This document shows positions 1-7,061 of a stretch of 16,532 nucleotides of DNA, piece by piece; within the stretch, counting starts at the first letter, position 1; every line of letters starts with the position of its first letter. The notes under the pieces were generated by a model. The model was not told the origin of the DNA, ran no database searches, and saw nothing but the letters and a program-made list of their open reading frames with translations. The position numbers and the translations under genes are program-made. The stretch is from Betaproteobacteria bacterium (GTDB lineage: Bacteria; Pseudomonadota; Gammaproteobacteria; Burkholderiales; SG8-41), in assembly GCA_021414185.1 (NCBI GenBank), contig JAIOOZ010000169.1:1-16532 (forward strand), written 5' to 3'.

Positions 1-51
1 GCGCCGCAAGTCGAGGCCGACCTTTACCTGGTCCCCAAGGTTATCGAGTAA
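1..51 (+). CDS. gatC: Asp/Glu-tRNA amidotransferase subunit C, C-terminal end only (partial)
   Basis: The first 17 codons in frame 1 read APQVEADLYLVPKVIE and then TAA at 49-51. The ending L-V-P-K-V-I-E is the usual C-terminus of GatC, the small subunit that wraps around GatA in the GatCAB complex. The rest of the gene lies left of the window. The call rests on this short tail and on its position just upstream of gatA and gatB in the same direction, the usual gatCAB order. The stop is followed by 54 bases before the gatA start. Confidence 0.85.
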   Translation, partial: APQVEADLYLVPKVIE

Positions 52-53
52 GA

Positions 54-93
54 CGCCGGGCGTTTGGTGTAACGCAACATTCCACGCCTGGCG
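54..93 (+). other. Inverted repeat between gatC and gatA
   Basis: CGCCGGGCGT at 54-63 and ACGCCTGGCG at 84-93 can form a 10-bp stem with one G-U pair and a 20-base loop. There is no U-tract after it, so it is not a standard terminator. It ends 12 bases before the gatA ATG, where no clear Shine-Dalgarno sequence is visible, so it could influence gatA translation or mRNA processing. That role is inference. Confidence 0.4.
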
Positions 94-105
94 CCGCCCC
101 CTTTC

Positions 106-1563
106 ATGCTAAACCTCACGCTCAAACAACTCGCTACCGAGCTGGCCGCCAAGCGCGTGTCCAGCGTCGAGGTCACCGAGTTTTTCCTTAAGCGAATCAA
201 AGGGCTGGGGAAAACGCTCAATGCATTCATCAGTCTCGACGAAGAGCGCAGCCTGGCGGCGGCGAGGGCGGCTGACGGTGTGATTGCACAGGGCAAGGCG
301 CAGCCGCTGACCGGCATTCCGTTCGCCCACAAAGACATCTTCTGCGCCAAGGGCTGGCTCACCACCTGCGGGTCGAAAATGCTGTCCAACTTCGTCGCCC
401 CCTACGACGCGCACGCCATTGAACTGTTCAATCGCGCGGGCGCGGTAATCGCCGGCAAGACCAATATGGACGAGTTCGCGATGGGCTCGTCGAACGAGAC
501 TTCGTACTACGGGCCTGTCAAGAATCCGTGGGACGCGGCCGCTGTGCCCGGTGGCAGTTCGGGTGGTTCGGCGGCGGCAGTTGCCGCGCGCCTGGTGCCG
601 GCGGCAACGGGAACCGACACCGGCGGTTCGATCCGCCAGCCCGCAGCGCTGTCCGGAGTCTGCGGCCTCAAACCCACGTACGGCGTGGTCTCGCGCTACG
701 GCATGATCGCGTTCGCGTCCAGCCTCGACCAGGCGGGGCCGTTCGGCAAGACTGCCGAAGACCTTGCGTTGATGATGAACGTGATGGCCGGCTACGACGC
801 GCGCGACTCGACGAGCCTGCAGCGCGAGCCTGAAAACTATGCGCGCGATCTCGCCAAACCGGTGCGCGGCATGCGCATTGGCCTGCCGGCGGAGTTCTTC
901 GCCGCCGGCATGGCGCCGGACGTCGCCCGCGCGGTCGAGCAGGCAATTGCGGAGTTCAAAAAGCTCGGTTGCGAAACGGTCGAAGTGTCATTGCCCAACA
1001 TGAAACTCTCGGTGCCCGTGTACTACGTGCTGGCGCCGGCGGAAGCTTCGTCCAACCTGTCGCGTTTCGACGGCGTGCGTTACGGTTATCGCGCGCCGGA
1101 GTACACCGATCTGGCGGACATGTACGGCAAGACGCGCGCGCAGGGTTTCGGCGCCGAAGTGAAACGCCGCATCCTGATCGGCACCTACGTGCTGTCGCAC
1201 GGCTACTACGATGCGTACTACATCAAGGCGCAGAAACTGCGCCGCCTGATCGCGCGGGATTTCGTCGAAGCTTTCAAAAAATGCGACGTCATCATGGGCC
1301 CAACTGCGCCGACGACCGCGTTCAGGCTCGGCGAAAAAGCCGGCGACCCGGTGCAGATGTATCTGTCGGACATTTACACCATCGCGGTCAATCTCGCGGG
1401 GCTGCCCGGCATGTCGATTCCCGCGGGCTTCGGTGACAAAAATCTGCCGGTTGGCTTACAGATCATCGGCAATTATTTCGGCGAAGCGAAAATGCTCAAC
1501 GCAGCGCACCAGTACCAGCAGGCGACCGACTGGCATATGCGCATGCCGGAGGGCGTCGCATGA
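106..1563 (+). CDS. gatA: Asp-tRNA(Asn)/Glu-tRNA(Gln) amidotransferase subunit A
   Basis: GatA is the glutaminase subunit of GatCAB. It releases ammonia from glutamine, which passes to GatB to convert mischarged Asp-tRNA(Asn) or Glu-tRNA(Gln) to the amide form in the cytoplasm. The 485-residue protein has the amidase-signature fold. The Lys-Ser-Ser triad is visible: K76 in FAHKDIF, S151 in GGSSGGS and the nucleophile S175 in GTDTGGS. The spacings of 75 and 24 residues match those I recall for the S. aureus enzyme (K79, S154, S178). Length is normal. The ATG at 106 fits the family N-terminus (LKQLATELAAKRVSSVE), although no good Shine-Dalgarno sequence precedes it. The stop overlaps the gatB start in an ATGA at 1560-1563, which indicates translational coupling. 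No lesion is seen in this gene. Confidence 0.97.
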   Translation: MLNLTLKQLATELAAKRVSSVEVTEFFLKRIKGLGKTLNAFISLDEERSLAAARAADGVIAQGKAQPLTGIPFAHKDIFCAKGWLTTCGSKMLSNFVAPYDAHAIELFNRAGAVIAGKTNMDEFAMGSSNETSYYGPVKNPWDAAAVPGGSSGGSAAAVAARLVPAATGTDTGGSIRQPAALSGVCGLKPTYGVVSRYGMIAFASSLDQAGPFGKTAEDLALMMNVMAGYDARDSTSLQREPENYARDLAKPVRGMRIGLPAEFFAAGMAPDVARAVEQAIAEFKKLGCETVEVSLPNMKLSVPVYYVLAPAEASSNLSRFDGVRYGYRAPEYTDLADMYGKTRAQGFGAEVKRRILIGTYVLSHGYYDAYYIKAQKLRRLIARDFVEAFKKCDVIMGPTAPTTAFRLGEKAGDPVQMYLSDIYTIAVNLAGLPGMSIPAGFGDKNLPVGLQIIGNYFGEAKMLNAAHQYQQATDWHMRMPEGVA

Positions 1564-2925
1564 AGTGGGAAGTTGTCATCGGGCTGGAGACGCACGCGCA
1601 GTTGTCGACGCGCTCCAAGATATTTTCGGGCAGCTCGACGGCGTTCGGCGCGAGCCCGAACTCGCAGGCGAGCGCGGTCGATATCGCGCTGCCCGGCGTG
1701 TTGCCGGTATTGAACAAGGGCGCGGTTGAGCGCGCGATCCGTTTCGGGCTGGCCGTGAACGGCAAGATAAACCGTCGCTCGGTATTCGCCCGCAAGAATT
1801 ATTTTTATCCCGACTTGCCCAAGGGCTACCAGATCAGCCAGTATGAATTGCCCATAGTCGAAGGCGGTACGCTCGATATTGTGGTGGGCGAGCAGCCGAA
1901 GACGGTACGGTTCACGCGCGCGCATCTCGAAGAGGACGCGGGCAAATCATTGCACGAAGATTTCCAGGGCAAGAGCGGTATCGATTTGAACCGCGCCGGT
2001 ACACCGCTGCTCGAAATCGTGACCGAGCCCGACATGCGCAGCGCCGAGGAAGCGGTCGCTTACGCCAAAACGCTGCACACGCTGGTGCGCTGGATCGGCA
2101 TCTGCGACGGTAATATGCAGGAAGGTTCGTTCCGCTGCGACGCCAACGTATCAGTGCGGCCGGCAGGTTCGGACAAGCTCGGCACACGCTGCGAAATCAA
2201 GAACCTGAATTCCTTCCGCTTCATGGAGCAGGCGATCAAATTCGAGGTGCGCCGCCAGATCGAAATCATCGAAGATGGCGGCACCATCCGGCAGGAAACC
2301 CGGCTTTACGATCCGGACCGCGACGAGACGCGCTCGATGCGCTCGAAGGAAGACGCGATGGACTATCGCTATTTTCCCGACCCCGATCTTCTCCCGCTCG
2401 AAGTCGGACAGAATTGGATGGACGAGGTTGCGCAATCGATGCCTGAATTGCCGGCCGCAAAGTACCGCAAGCTCACGGCCGAATTCGGTCTCGCGCCGGC
2501 GACCGCGGCGGTGATTACCGGCAGCATCGATATGGCGCAGTTTTTCGAAGCCACGGCAAAAGGCGCGGGTGCAGAGGTTATCAGACAGAGCGCCAACTGG
2601 ATTGCCGGCGCGTTGAATGCGAGCCTGAATCACGATGGCATAGCCATCGCCCAAAGCCCGATCACTTCGCAACAATTGCGCGGGCTCGTCGAGCGTATTG
2701 CCGACGGCACGATTTCCGGCAAGATCGCAAAGGACGTATTCGATGCGATGTGGAAAGGTGAAGCGGCGGGGGATAACGCGGCCGACGCGATCATCGAAAA
2801 GCGCGGCCTGAAACAAATTTCCGATTCGGGTGCGATCGAAAAAATTATCGACGAGGTCCTCGCCGCCAACGCGCAGCAGGTCGCAGGTCAATGCGCTGCT
2901 GAAGCAAAAGCTCGGCGGAAACTAG
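1560..2925 (+). CDS. gatB: Asp/Glu-tRNA amidotransferase subunit B, 3' end broken by an internal deletion and frameshift
   Basis: GatB phosphorylates the mischarged tRNA's side-chain carboxylate and amidates it with ammonia from GatA. Residues 1-441 are a normal GatB: GLETHAQL near residue 8, LEEDAGK at 123-129, DLNRAGTPLLEIVTEPD at 142-158, and the helical/YqeY-like tail starting normally (RGLKQISDSGAIEKIIDEVLAANA). After codon 2880-2882 (the V of AQQV) the frame leaves the family. In another frame, bases 2884-2925 encode QVNALLKQKLGGN and TAG, which is the usual GatB C-terminus. About 29 residues (EEFRAGKEKAF...KANP in relatives) are absent, a net loss of roughly 86 bases, of the form 3n+2. 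The junction is a tandem GCAGGTC-GCAGGTC at 2876-2889. Read literally, the unshifted frame continues to 3659 (699 residues) antisense to the neighbouring gene, which is not plausible as GatB. Family length is about 475-485. It may be a true mutation or an assembly error. Confidence 0.85.
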
Positions 2926-2936
2926 CCGGGCCAGGC

Positions 2937-3668
2937 TTACTTCTTGGCAGCTGCCGTGCCGGGCGCCGGCGCGGTCGCCGCGGGTTTCGCGGCCGCTGCA
3001 GGAGCAGGAGCGGGCGCAGTTGTCGGTGTCGGCTCCACTGCGGTGCCGGTCAGTTCGGCAAACCGTTTCTTCATATCGTCATACTGCTGGTTCAGGTCGG
3101 CGATTTCCTTGCGCTTCTGCGCGATTTGCGCCTGAATCTTGGTCTTGCCCGCTTCTGCGCGATCGTACTCTTCCTGCGTCGCCGCCGGCACCGGCTTGTT
3201 TTCTTTCTTGAATTGCTCGATGCGGCCGCGCGCGTCGGCTTGGCGGTCGTTCGCGTTCTTCAGGTTGGTCTGCTGCGCTTCGATGTTCGACGCGATCAGC
3301 TGGATATCGCGATTGCGCTTGAGATCGATCTCCTTGGCCGTGGTGAACGTGTCCAGCAGCGCTTTGTCCCTGCGCTTCTGTTCGGCCGCAATCTGGTTGG
3401 CCGCCGCTTTGCGTTCCGCTTCCGCCGCAAGTTCTTTTTGCTGGGCCGGCGTCAACGGCGGGTCGGACTGTTTGACGGTCACACCGCGCTTGTTGAGTTC
3501 TTTGGAGGCGCCGTCCTGGTACTCGGGCGGGACCTTGTCGCCGCAGCCGACCGTCTTGCCGGCTTTGTCTTTCCAGCACACGATTTTGCCGCTGGGCGCA
3601 TCGGCGGCGTGCGCCATACCGACTGCGAGCAACAGGGCAACCAGGGAAACCGCTCGTAAATTATGCAT
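2937..3668 (-). CDS. Secreted DUF4124-type protein with coiled coil and Ala/Pro-rich tail
   Basis: This is a 243-residue exported protein of unknown function. Residues 1-21 are a signal peptide (basic start, hydrophobic core, AHA before ADAP). Residues 28-50 resemble the DUF4124 motif, with K-x-x-CW-x-D-x-x-G-x-T, C31 and C42 as a possible disulfide, and Y50. Residues about 70-205 are rich in K, E, Q, A and R with heptad character, so a long coiled coil is likely. The last 35 or so residues are Ala/Pro/Lys-rich and probably disordered. The ATG at 3668 lies inside the end of pyrE (8-base overlap), preceded by AAAGG within the last pyrE codons, so the two are probably translated together. It converges on gatB with only 11 bases between the remnant gatB stop and its own stop. 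The periplasmic location and DUF4124 assignment are inference from sequence pattern. Confidence 0.8.
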   Translation of the reverse strand: MHNLRAVSLVALLLAVGMAHAADAPSGKIVCWKDKAGKTVGCGDKVPPEYQDGASKELNKRGVTVKQSDPPLTPAQQKELAAEAERKAAANQIAAEQKRRDKALLDTFTTAKEIDLKRNRDIQLIASNIEAQQTNLKNANDRQADARGRIEQFKKENKPVPAATQEEYDRAEAGKTKIQAQIAQKRKEIADLNQQYDDMKKRFAELTGTAVEPTPTTAPAPAPAAAAKPAATAPAPGTAAAKK

Positions 3669-4314
3669 GTGCCTTTACTCCGTATTGTGCGCGGTATTTG
3701 TTTACCGCTGTAAGGTTGGCGGACATCCCGCCATCCGTCTGCAAATAAGCCACCAGGTCGTCCAGCCGCGCGATGCTGATCACCGGCATTCCATATAAAC
3801 GCTCGACTTCCTGCACGGCTGACAGCTCGCTCGTGCCGCGTTCCATGCGGTCGAGCGCGATGGCGACCCCGCACGGCACGGCCTGCGCCGCCTTGATGAT
3901 TTCTACCGACTGGCGCACCGAGGTGCCGGCGGAAATCACGTCGTCTATGATCAGCACGCGGCCCGCCAGCGGCGCGCCGACCACCATGCCGCCTTCGCCG
4001 TGGTCTTTTTCTTCCTTGCGGTTAAAACTGTAGCGCACATTGCGTCCCGTGTCGGCCAGTGCCATAGCCACTGCCGCTACCAGCGGAATGCCCTTGTAGG
4101 CGGGGCCGAACAGCATGTCGAATTCGACGCGGGCAGCGAGTATGGCTTTCGCGTAAAATTGCGCGAGTTGTTTCAGCGACTGGCCGTCGTAAAACAGCCC
4201 GGCATTGAAAAAGTACGGCGACAAGCGGCCCGCCTTGGTTTTGAATTCACCAAAATAAAGCACCTTTTGTCCCACCACGAACCGGATGAAGTCCTGTCTG
4301 AAATTGTCCGGCAT
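3661..4314 (-). CDS. pyrE: Orotate phosphoribosyltransferase
   Basis: PyrE joins orotate to PRPP to give orotidine 5'-monophosphate in de novo pyrimidine synthesis. The 217-residue length is normal. Visible motifs are the orotate-binding region GRLSPYFFN at 29-37, the GPAYKG loop at 70-75, the flexible catalytic loop NRKEEKDHGEGG at 98-109 (R99, K100, K103, H105), and the PRPP site VLIIDDVISAGTS at 120-132 with D124 and D125. The ATG at 4314 is preceded by AGGA (minus-strand complement of 4320-4323) five bases upstream. The gene is divergent from xthA across 43 AT-rich bases and overlaps the downstream DUF4124-type gene by 8 bases, suggesting a two-gene transcript. PyrE next to an exonuclease III gene is a common bacterial neighbourhood. 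Confidence 0.97.
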   Translation of the reverse strand: MPDNFRQDFIRFVVGQKVLYFGEFKTKAGRLSPYFFNAGLFYDGQSLKQLAQFYAKAILAARVEFDMLFGPAYKGIPLVAAVAMALADTGRNVRYSFNRKEEKDHGEGGMVVGAPLAGRVLIIDDVISAGTSVRQSVEIIKAAQAVPCGVAIALDRMERGTSELSAVQEVERLYGMPVISIARLDDLVAYLQTDGGMSANLTAVNKYRAQYGVKAHA

Positions 4315-4357
4315 GAAAATCCTGCGAGCACCCTAAATTTAACGTTTCATAAACATT
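4315..4357. promoter_or_regulatory. Divergent pyrE/xthA promoter region
   Basis: These 43 bases separate two divergent start codons and are much more AT-rich than the surroundings (CTAAATTTAACGTTTCATAA). They must contain at least part of the promoters for both genes. I could not fix a convincing -35/-10 pair on either strand. The pyrE SD AGGA sits at the left edge. No SD is visible before xthA. Confidence 0.4.
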
Positions 4358-5134
4358 ATGTTACGCGTAATCACTGCGAATCTCAACGGTATCCGCTCGG
4401 CGACTTCCAAAGGATTTTTGCGCTGGCTCGCGCGCCAGAAGGCCGACATCGTCTGCGTGCAGGAGTTGAAAGCGCAGGCCGCGGATATGACGGCGGAAAT
4501 GCTCGCTCCGCACGGCTTTCACGGGTATTTTCACTATGCCGAGAAAAAAGGCTATAGCGGCGTCGGTCTTTATTCGAAGGTGAAGCCCGACCGCGTGAGC
4601 GAGGGCATAGGCGTGCGCGAGTTCGACGCCGAAGGCCGCTATGTGCGCGCCGATTTCGGCAGGCTATCGGTGATCTCGGTTTACCTGCCGTCGGGTTCGG
4701 CCGGCGAGCACCGCCAACAGTCGAAGTACCGCTTCATGGCGGAGTTTTATCCGCATATGACGCGGCTCATGAAGGAAGGACGCGAATTCATCGTGTGCGG
4801 CGACTGGAACATCGCGCACAAGGAAATCGATCTCAAGAACTGGCGCGGCAACCGCAAGAACTCGGGTTTTCTGCCCGAGGAGCGCGAGTGGCTGACGAAA
4901 ATATACAACGAACTGAAATTCGTCGACGTGTTCCGCTGCATTGACCAGCGCGAAGAACAATATACGTGGTGGTCGAACCGCGGCCAGGCGTGGGCGAAGA
5001 ACGTCGGGTGGCGCATCGATTACCAGGTCGCGACCCCCGCCATCGCCGCGTGCGCGAAGAAGGTGAAGATCTACAAGGACGAACGCTACTCCGACCACGC
5101 GCCTTTGATCATCGATTACGACTACAAGCTTTAA
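4358..5134 (+). CDS. xthA: Exodeoxyribonuclease III family AP endonuclease
   Basis: This is a 258-residue member of the exonuclease III/ExoA branch of the endonuclease-exonuclease-phosphatase fold, acting in base excision repair by cutting at abasic sites and trimming 3' ends. Expected active-site residues are present: N8 in ITANLNGIR, E36 in VCVQELKAQ, Y109 in SVYLPSG, D149 and N151 in CGDWNIAH, D221 in RIDYQVATP, and D246/H247 in YSDHAPL. Length and termini are normal. The ATG at 4358 fits the family start (MLRVITANLNGIR). A downstream PLP-enzyme gene follows after 23 bases in the same direction and may be cotranscribed, though the two functions are unrelated. Confidence 0.96.
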   Translation: MLRVITANLNGIRSATSKGFLRWLARQKADIVCVQELKAQAADMTAEMLAPHGFHGYFHYAEKKGYSGVGLYSKVKPDRVSEGIGVREFDAEGRYVRADFGRLSVISVYLPSGSAGEHRQQSKYRFMAEFYPHMTRLMKEGREFIVCGDWNIAHKEIDLKNWRGNRKNSGFLPEEREWLTKIYNELKFVDVFRCIDQREEQYTWWSNRGQAWAKNVGWRIDYQVATPAIAACAKKVKIYKDERYSDHAPLIIDYDYKL

Positions 5135-5157
5135 TTTGCCGCCTGTATGAGGTCCCT

Positions 5158-6276
5158 ATGAGTTTTCGTCCCGCCGCCGCAGTCGGCATGCCGCTTGCCG
5201 AAGTCGACACGCCCTGCCTGATGCTCGAACTCGATGCGTTCGAGCGCAATTTGAAGCGCCTGCCGGAATCGTTGCATGGCAGGAACATACGTCTGCGGCC
5301 GCACGCGAAAAGTCACAAGTGCCCGGAAATCGCGTTGCGGCAGATCGCGCTCGGCGCGGCCGGCGTCTGCGTGCAGAAAGTCAGCGAAGCCGAGGCGCTC
5401 ATCGCCGGCGGCGTGAAAGACATTCTGGTTGCGAACGAAGTCGTCGGTGCGCCCAAAGTGAAATTGCTTGCCGAACTCAACAAGCGCGCGCACGTTGCCG
5501 TGTGCGCCGACGATGCGGGCAATGTCGCAGCACTCGATGCGGCGGCGCGGGCCGCGGGCGTCAAGCTCGACGTCCTCGTCGAAGTAGACGTCGGCGCCGG
5601 CCGCTGCGGCGTGCAGCCCGGTGCACCGGTCGTAGCACTTGCGCAACAAATTACCGCCAGCGGCAATCTGCGTTTCGCCGGTTTACAAGCGTACCAGGGC
5701 TCGGCGCAGCACATCCGAAAGGTCGATGAGCGCCGCGATGCAATCACGCGAGCGGTCGGGCACGTGCGCGCGACGACTCGCCTGTTGGGCGAAGCCGGGA
5801 TTGCCTGCGATTACGTGACGGGCGCCGGCACCGGCAGTTATATGTTCGAGGCGGCGAGCAGCGTTTATCACGAGCTGCAGGCGGGCTCGTACATATTCAT
5901 GGATGCCGATTACGCGAAGAACGAATGGACCGAAAGCGGCATCCCGCAGTTCGAGCACAGCCTTTTCGTGTGGACGACGGTGATGAGCGCGCCCGCGCCG
6001 GAGCGCGTGGTCGTCGATGCCGGCCTCAAGGCGTCGAGCATCGACTCAGGCATGCCGCGCGTCGCCGATTATGCGGACGTCGATTACGTGAAAGCGTCGG
6101 ACGAACACGGCGTGCTGCAGAGCAGGGGGGCGACGCGCTTCAAGGTCGGCGACAAGCTGAAACTCATACCCGGACATTGCGACCCGACGGTCAATCTTTA
6201 CGACTGGTTCGTGTGCATGCGCAACGGCCGCGTCGAGGCGCTATGGCCGATCACCGCGCGCGGGGCGTTGCTTTAA
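5158..6276 (+). CDS. D-threonine aldolase/DSD1-type PLP enzyme
   Basis: The 372-residue protein belongs to the alanine racemase-like fold-type III PLP enzymes that include metal-dependent D-threonine aldolase, 3-hydroxy-D-aspartate aldolase and D-serine dehydratase (DSD1). K51 in RPHAKSHK should carry PLP. H340 and D342 in PGHCDPTVNLYD match the metal-binding H-x-D of the family, which argues for an active metal-dependent enzyme. Substrate-binding pattern EVDVGAGRCG and the VTGAGTGSY phosphate-binding stretch are also seen. The start at 5158 is chosen because GAGGT lies about six bases upstream and the protein then begins MSFRPAAAVG ahead of the conserved VDTPCL; a longer frame into xthA is not supported. 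Substrate cannot be told from sequence: D-threonine, D-allo-threonine, 3-hydroxyaspartate and D-serine are all possible. Confidence 0.88.
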   Translation: MSFRPAAAVGMPLAEVDTPCLMLELDAFERNLKRLPESLHGRNIRLRPHAKSHKCPEIALRQIALGAAGVCVQKVSEAEALIAGGVKDILVANEVVGAPKVKLLAELNKRAHVAVCADDAGNVAALDAAARAAGVKLDVLVEVDVGAGRCGVQPGAPVVALAQQITASGNLRFAGLQAYQGSAQHIRKVDERRDAITRAVGHVRATTRLLGEAGIACDYVTGAGTGSYMFEAASSVYHELQAGSYIFMDADYAKNEWTESGIPQFEHSLFVWTTVMSAPAPERVVVDAGLKASSIDSGMPRVADYADVDYVKASDEHGVLQSRGATRFKVGDKLKLIPGHCDPTVNLYDWFVCMRNGRVEALWPITARGALL

Positions 6277-6279
6277 CAG

Positions 6280-6310
6280 GTCGGGCACTCAACCGTCCGG
6301 CGTGCCCGGC
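6280..6310. terminator. Possible bidirectional terminator hairpin between convergent genes
   Basis: GTCGGGCAC at 6280-6288 pairs with GTGCCCGGC at 6302-6310, a 9-bp GC-rich stem with one wobble and a 13-base loop. It sits exactly between the stops of the + strand PLP-enzyme gene and the - strand DUF1134-like gene. There is no T-tract on either side, so intrinsic termination would be weak; it may instead block 3' decay. Confidence 0.45.
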
Positions 6311-6312
6311 GC

Positions 6313-6933
6313 TCAGAACGGATTGATCGTCTTTTTCCTGGTGTAGTGCATATAGCCCACGCTCGCACCAGCGCGCAGGCCGACGCCCAGGCGGATGGGC
6401 GCGAGCACGATCTTGTCGCGCTTCTGATAATTGATGCCGGCCCCGCCCACGTAGTAAAGGCTGCCGTCCACTGCCGGGAAGCGCATGAAGATTTTTTCGG
6501 TGTTGGGCAGGTGGTAGACCAGTATGAAAACCTTGGAGGCATTGCCGCCCACGTCAAAACCGATGGACGGGCCGTGCCAGAATACTTTTTTGGTCGCGCC
6601 GGATTTCATTTGCAGCGTGCCTTCACCGTAGCGCAGGCCGATCGTAACGGCGCCGCCCGCTTCCTGGCCTTTGACATAGCCATTGGGCCGGCCGTGTTCC
6701 TTGAACGCTTTCTCGATGACCTTGGCGAGGCCCTCCGCGCCCTGCCCGAAAAAATCGGCTGCGTCTTTGACGATGGAGTCCTGATCGTAAGTGTCCGCTT
6801 CCGTATCTTTTTTGGCGGCGTCGGCGGCCAGCACCGGAACCGCGGCGAGTGTAACGGCCAGCAGGAGCCCCAGCGAAAAAGTCTTGAGGAACAGGTGCCA
6901 GCGCGCCGGCATATATAGGATGAGTGTTTGCAT
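6313..6933 (-). CDS. DUF1134/EipA-like exported envelope protein
   Basis: This 206-residue protein matches the DUF1134 family, whose studied member is EipA of Brucella and Caulobacter, a periplasmic protein needed for envelope integrity. Residues 1-36 look like a signal peptide ending VLA before ADAAK. The family core is well kept: GAVTIGLRYGEG near 94-105, FWHGPSIGFDVGGNASKVF near 118-136, VYHLPNTE near 139-146, FPAVDGS at 152-158, GGAGINYQ at 163-170 and IVLAPIRLGVGLRAGASVGY at 175-194. The start at 6933 is chosen over one 13 codons upstream because AGGAG lies seven bases before it (minus-strand complement of 6941-6945). It is divergent from an AsmA-like gene, another envelope family. Molecular function is unknown. 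Confidence 0.82.
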   Translation of the reverse strand: MQTLILYMPARWHLFLKTFSLGLLLAVTLAAVPVLAADAAKKDTEADTYDQDSIVKDAADFFGQGAEGLAKVIEKAFKEHGRPNGYVKGQEAGGAVTIGLRYGEGTLQMKSGATKKVFWHGPSIGFDVGGNASKVFILVYHLPNTEKIFMRFPAVDGSLYYVGGAGINYQKRDKIVLAPIRLGVGLRAGASVGYMHYTRKKTINPF

Positions 6934-7061
6934 CGTAATCTCCTGTAACGAAAAGACAACCCAATGTATCATGAAAATCCGCGTTGCCTGGCGCGCAGCG
7001 GGTTGCGCGCGCGCAGCGATGAGTCCATGCTCTCCATCCCGCAGTCTTCCGGATACCGCTT
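6934..7061. promoter_or_regulatory. Divergent intergenic region, DUF1134-like / AsmA-like genes
   Basis: These 128 bases must hold the promoters of two divergent envelope genes. The left part contains the AGGAG SD of the DUF1134-like gene and an AT-rich stretch around 6954-6980. The right part is GC-rich and carries a 10-bp direct repeat, GCGCGCAGCG at 6991-7000 and 7009-7018. I could not identify a clear -35/-10 pair. Confidence 0.35.

Noticed and set aside
2883..3659. Continuation of the gatB frame to a 699-residue protein
   Set aside because: The extra 258 codons are antisense to the secreted coiled-coil gene, Arg/Leu-rich and unlike any GatB; they are open only because of GC-biased codons after the frameshift.
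4966..5157. 64-codon N-terminal extension of the PLP-enzyme gene into xthA
   Set aside because: It overlaps the conserved xthA 3' end in another frame, and a start with a good SD (GAGGT) at 5158 gives the normal family length.
6934..6972. Start of the DUF1134-like protein 13 codons upstream
   Set aside because: The upstream ATG has no SD and would add MIHWVVFSLQEIT before the signal peptide, whereas the ATG at 6933 has AGGAG at correct spacing.
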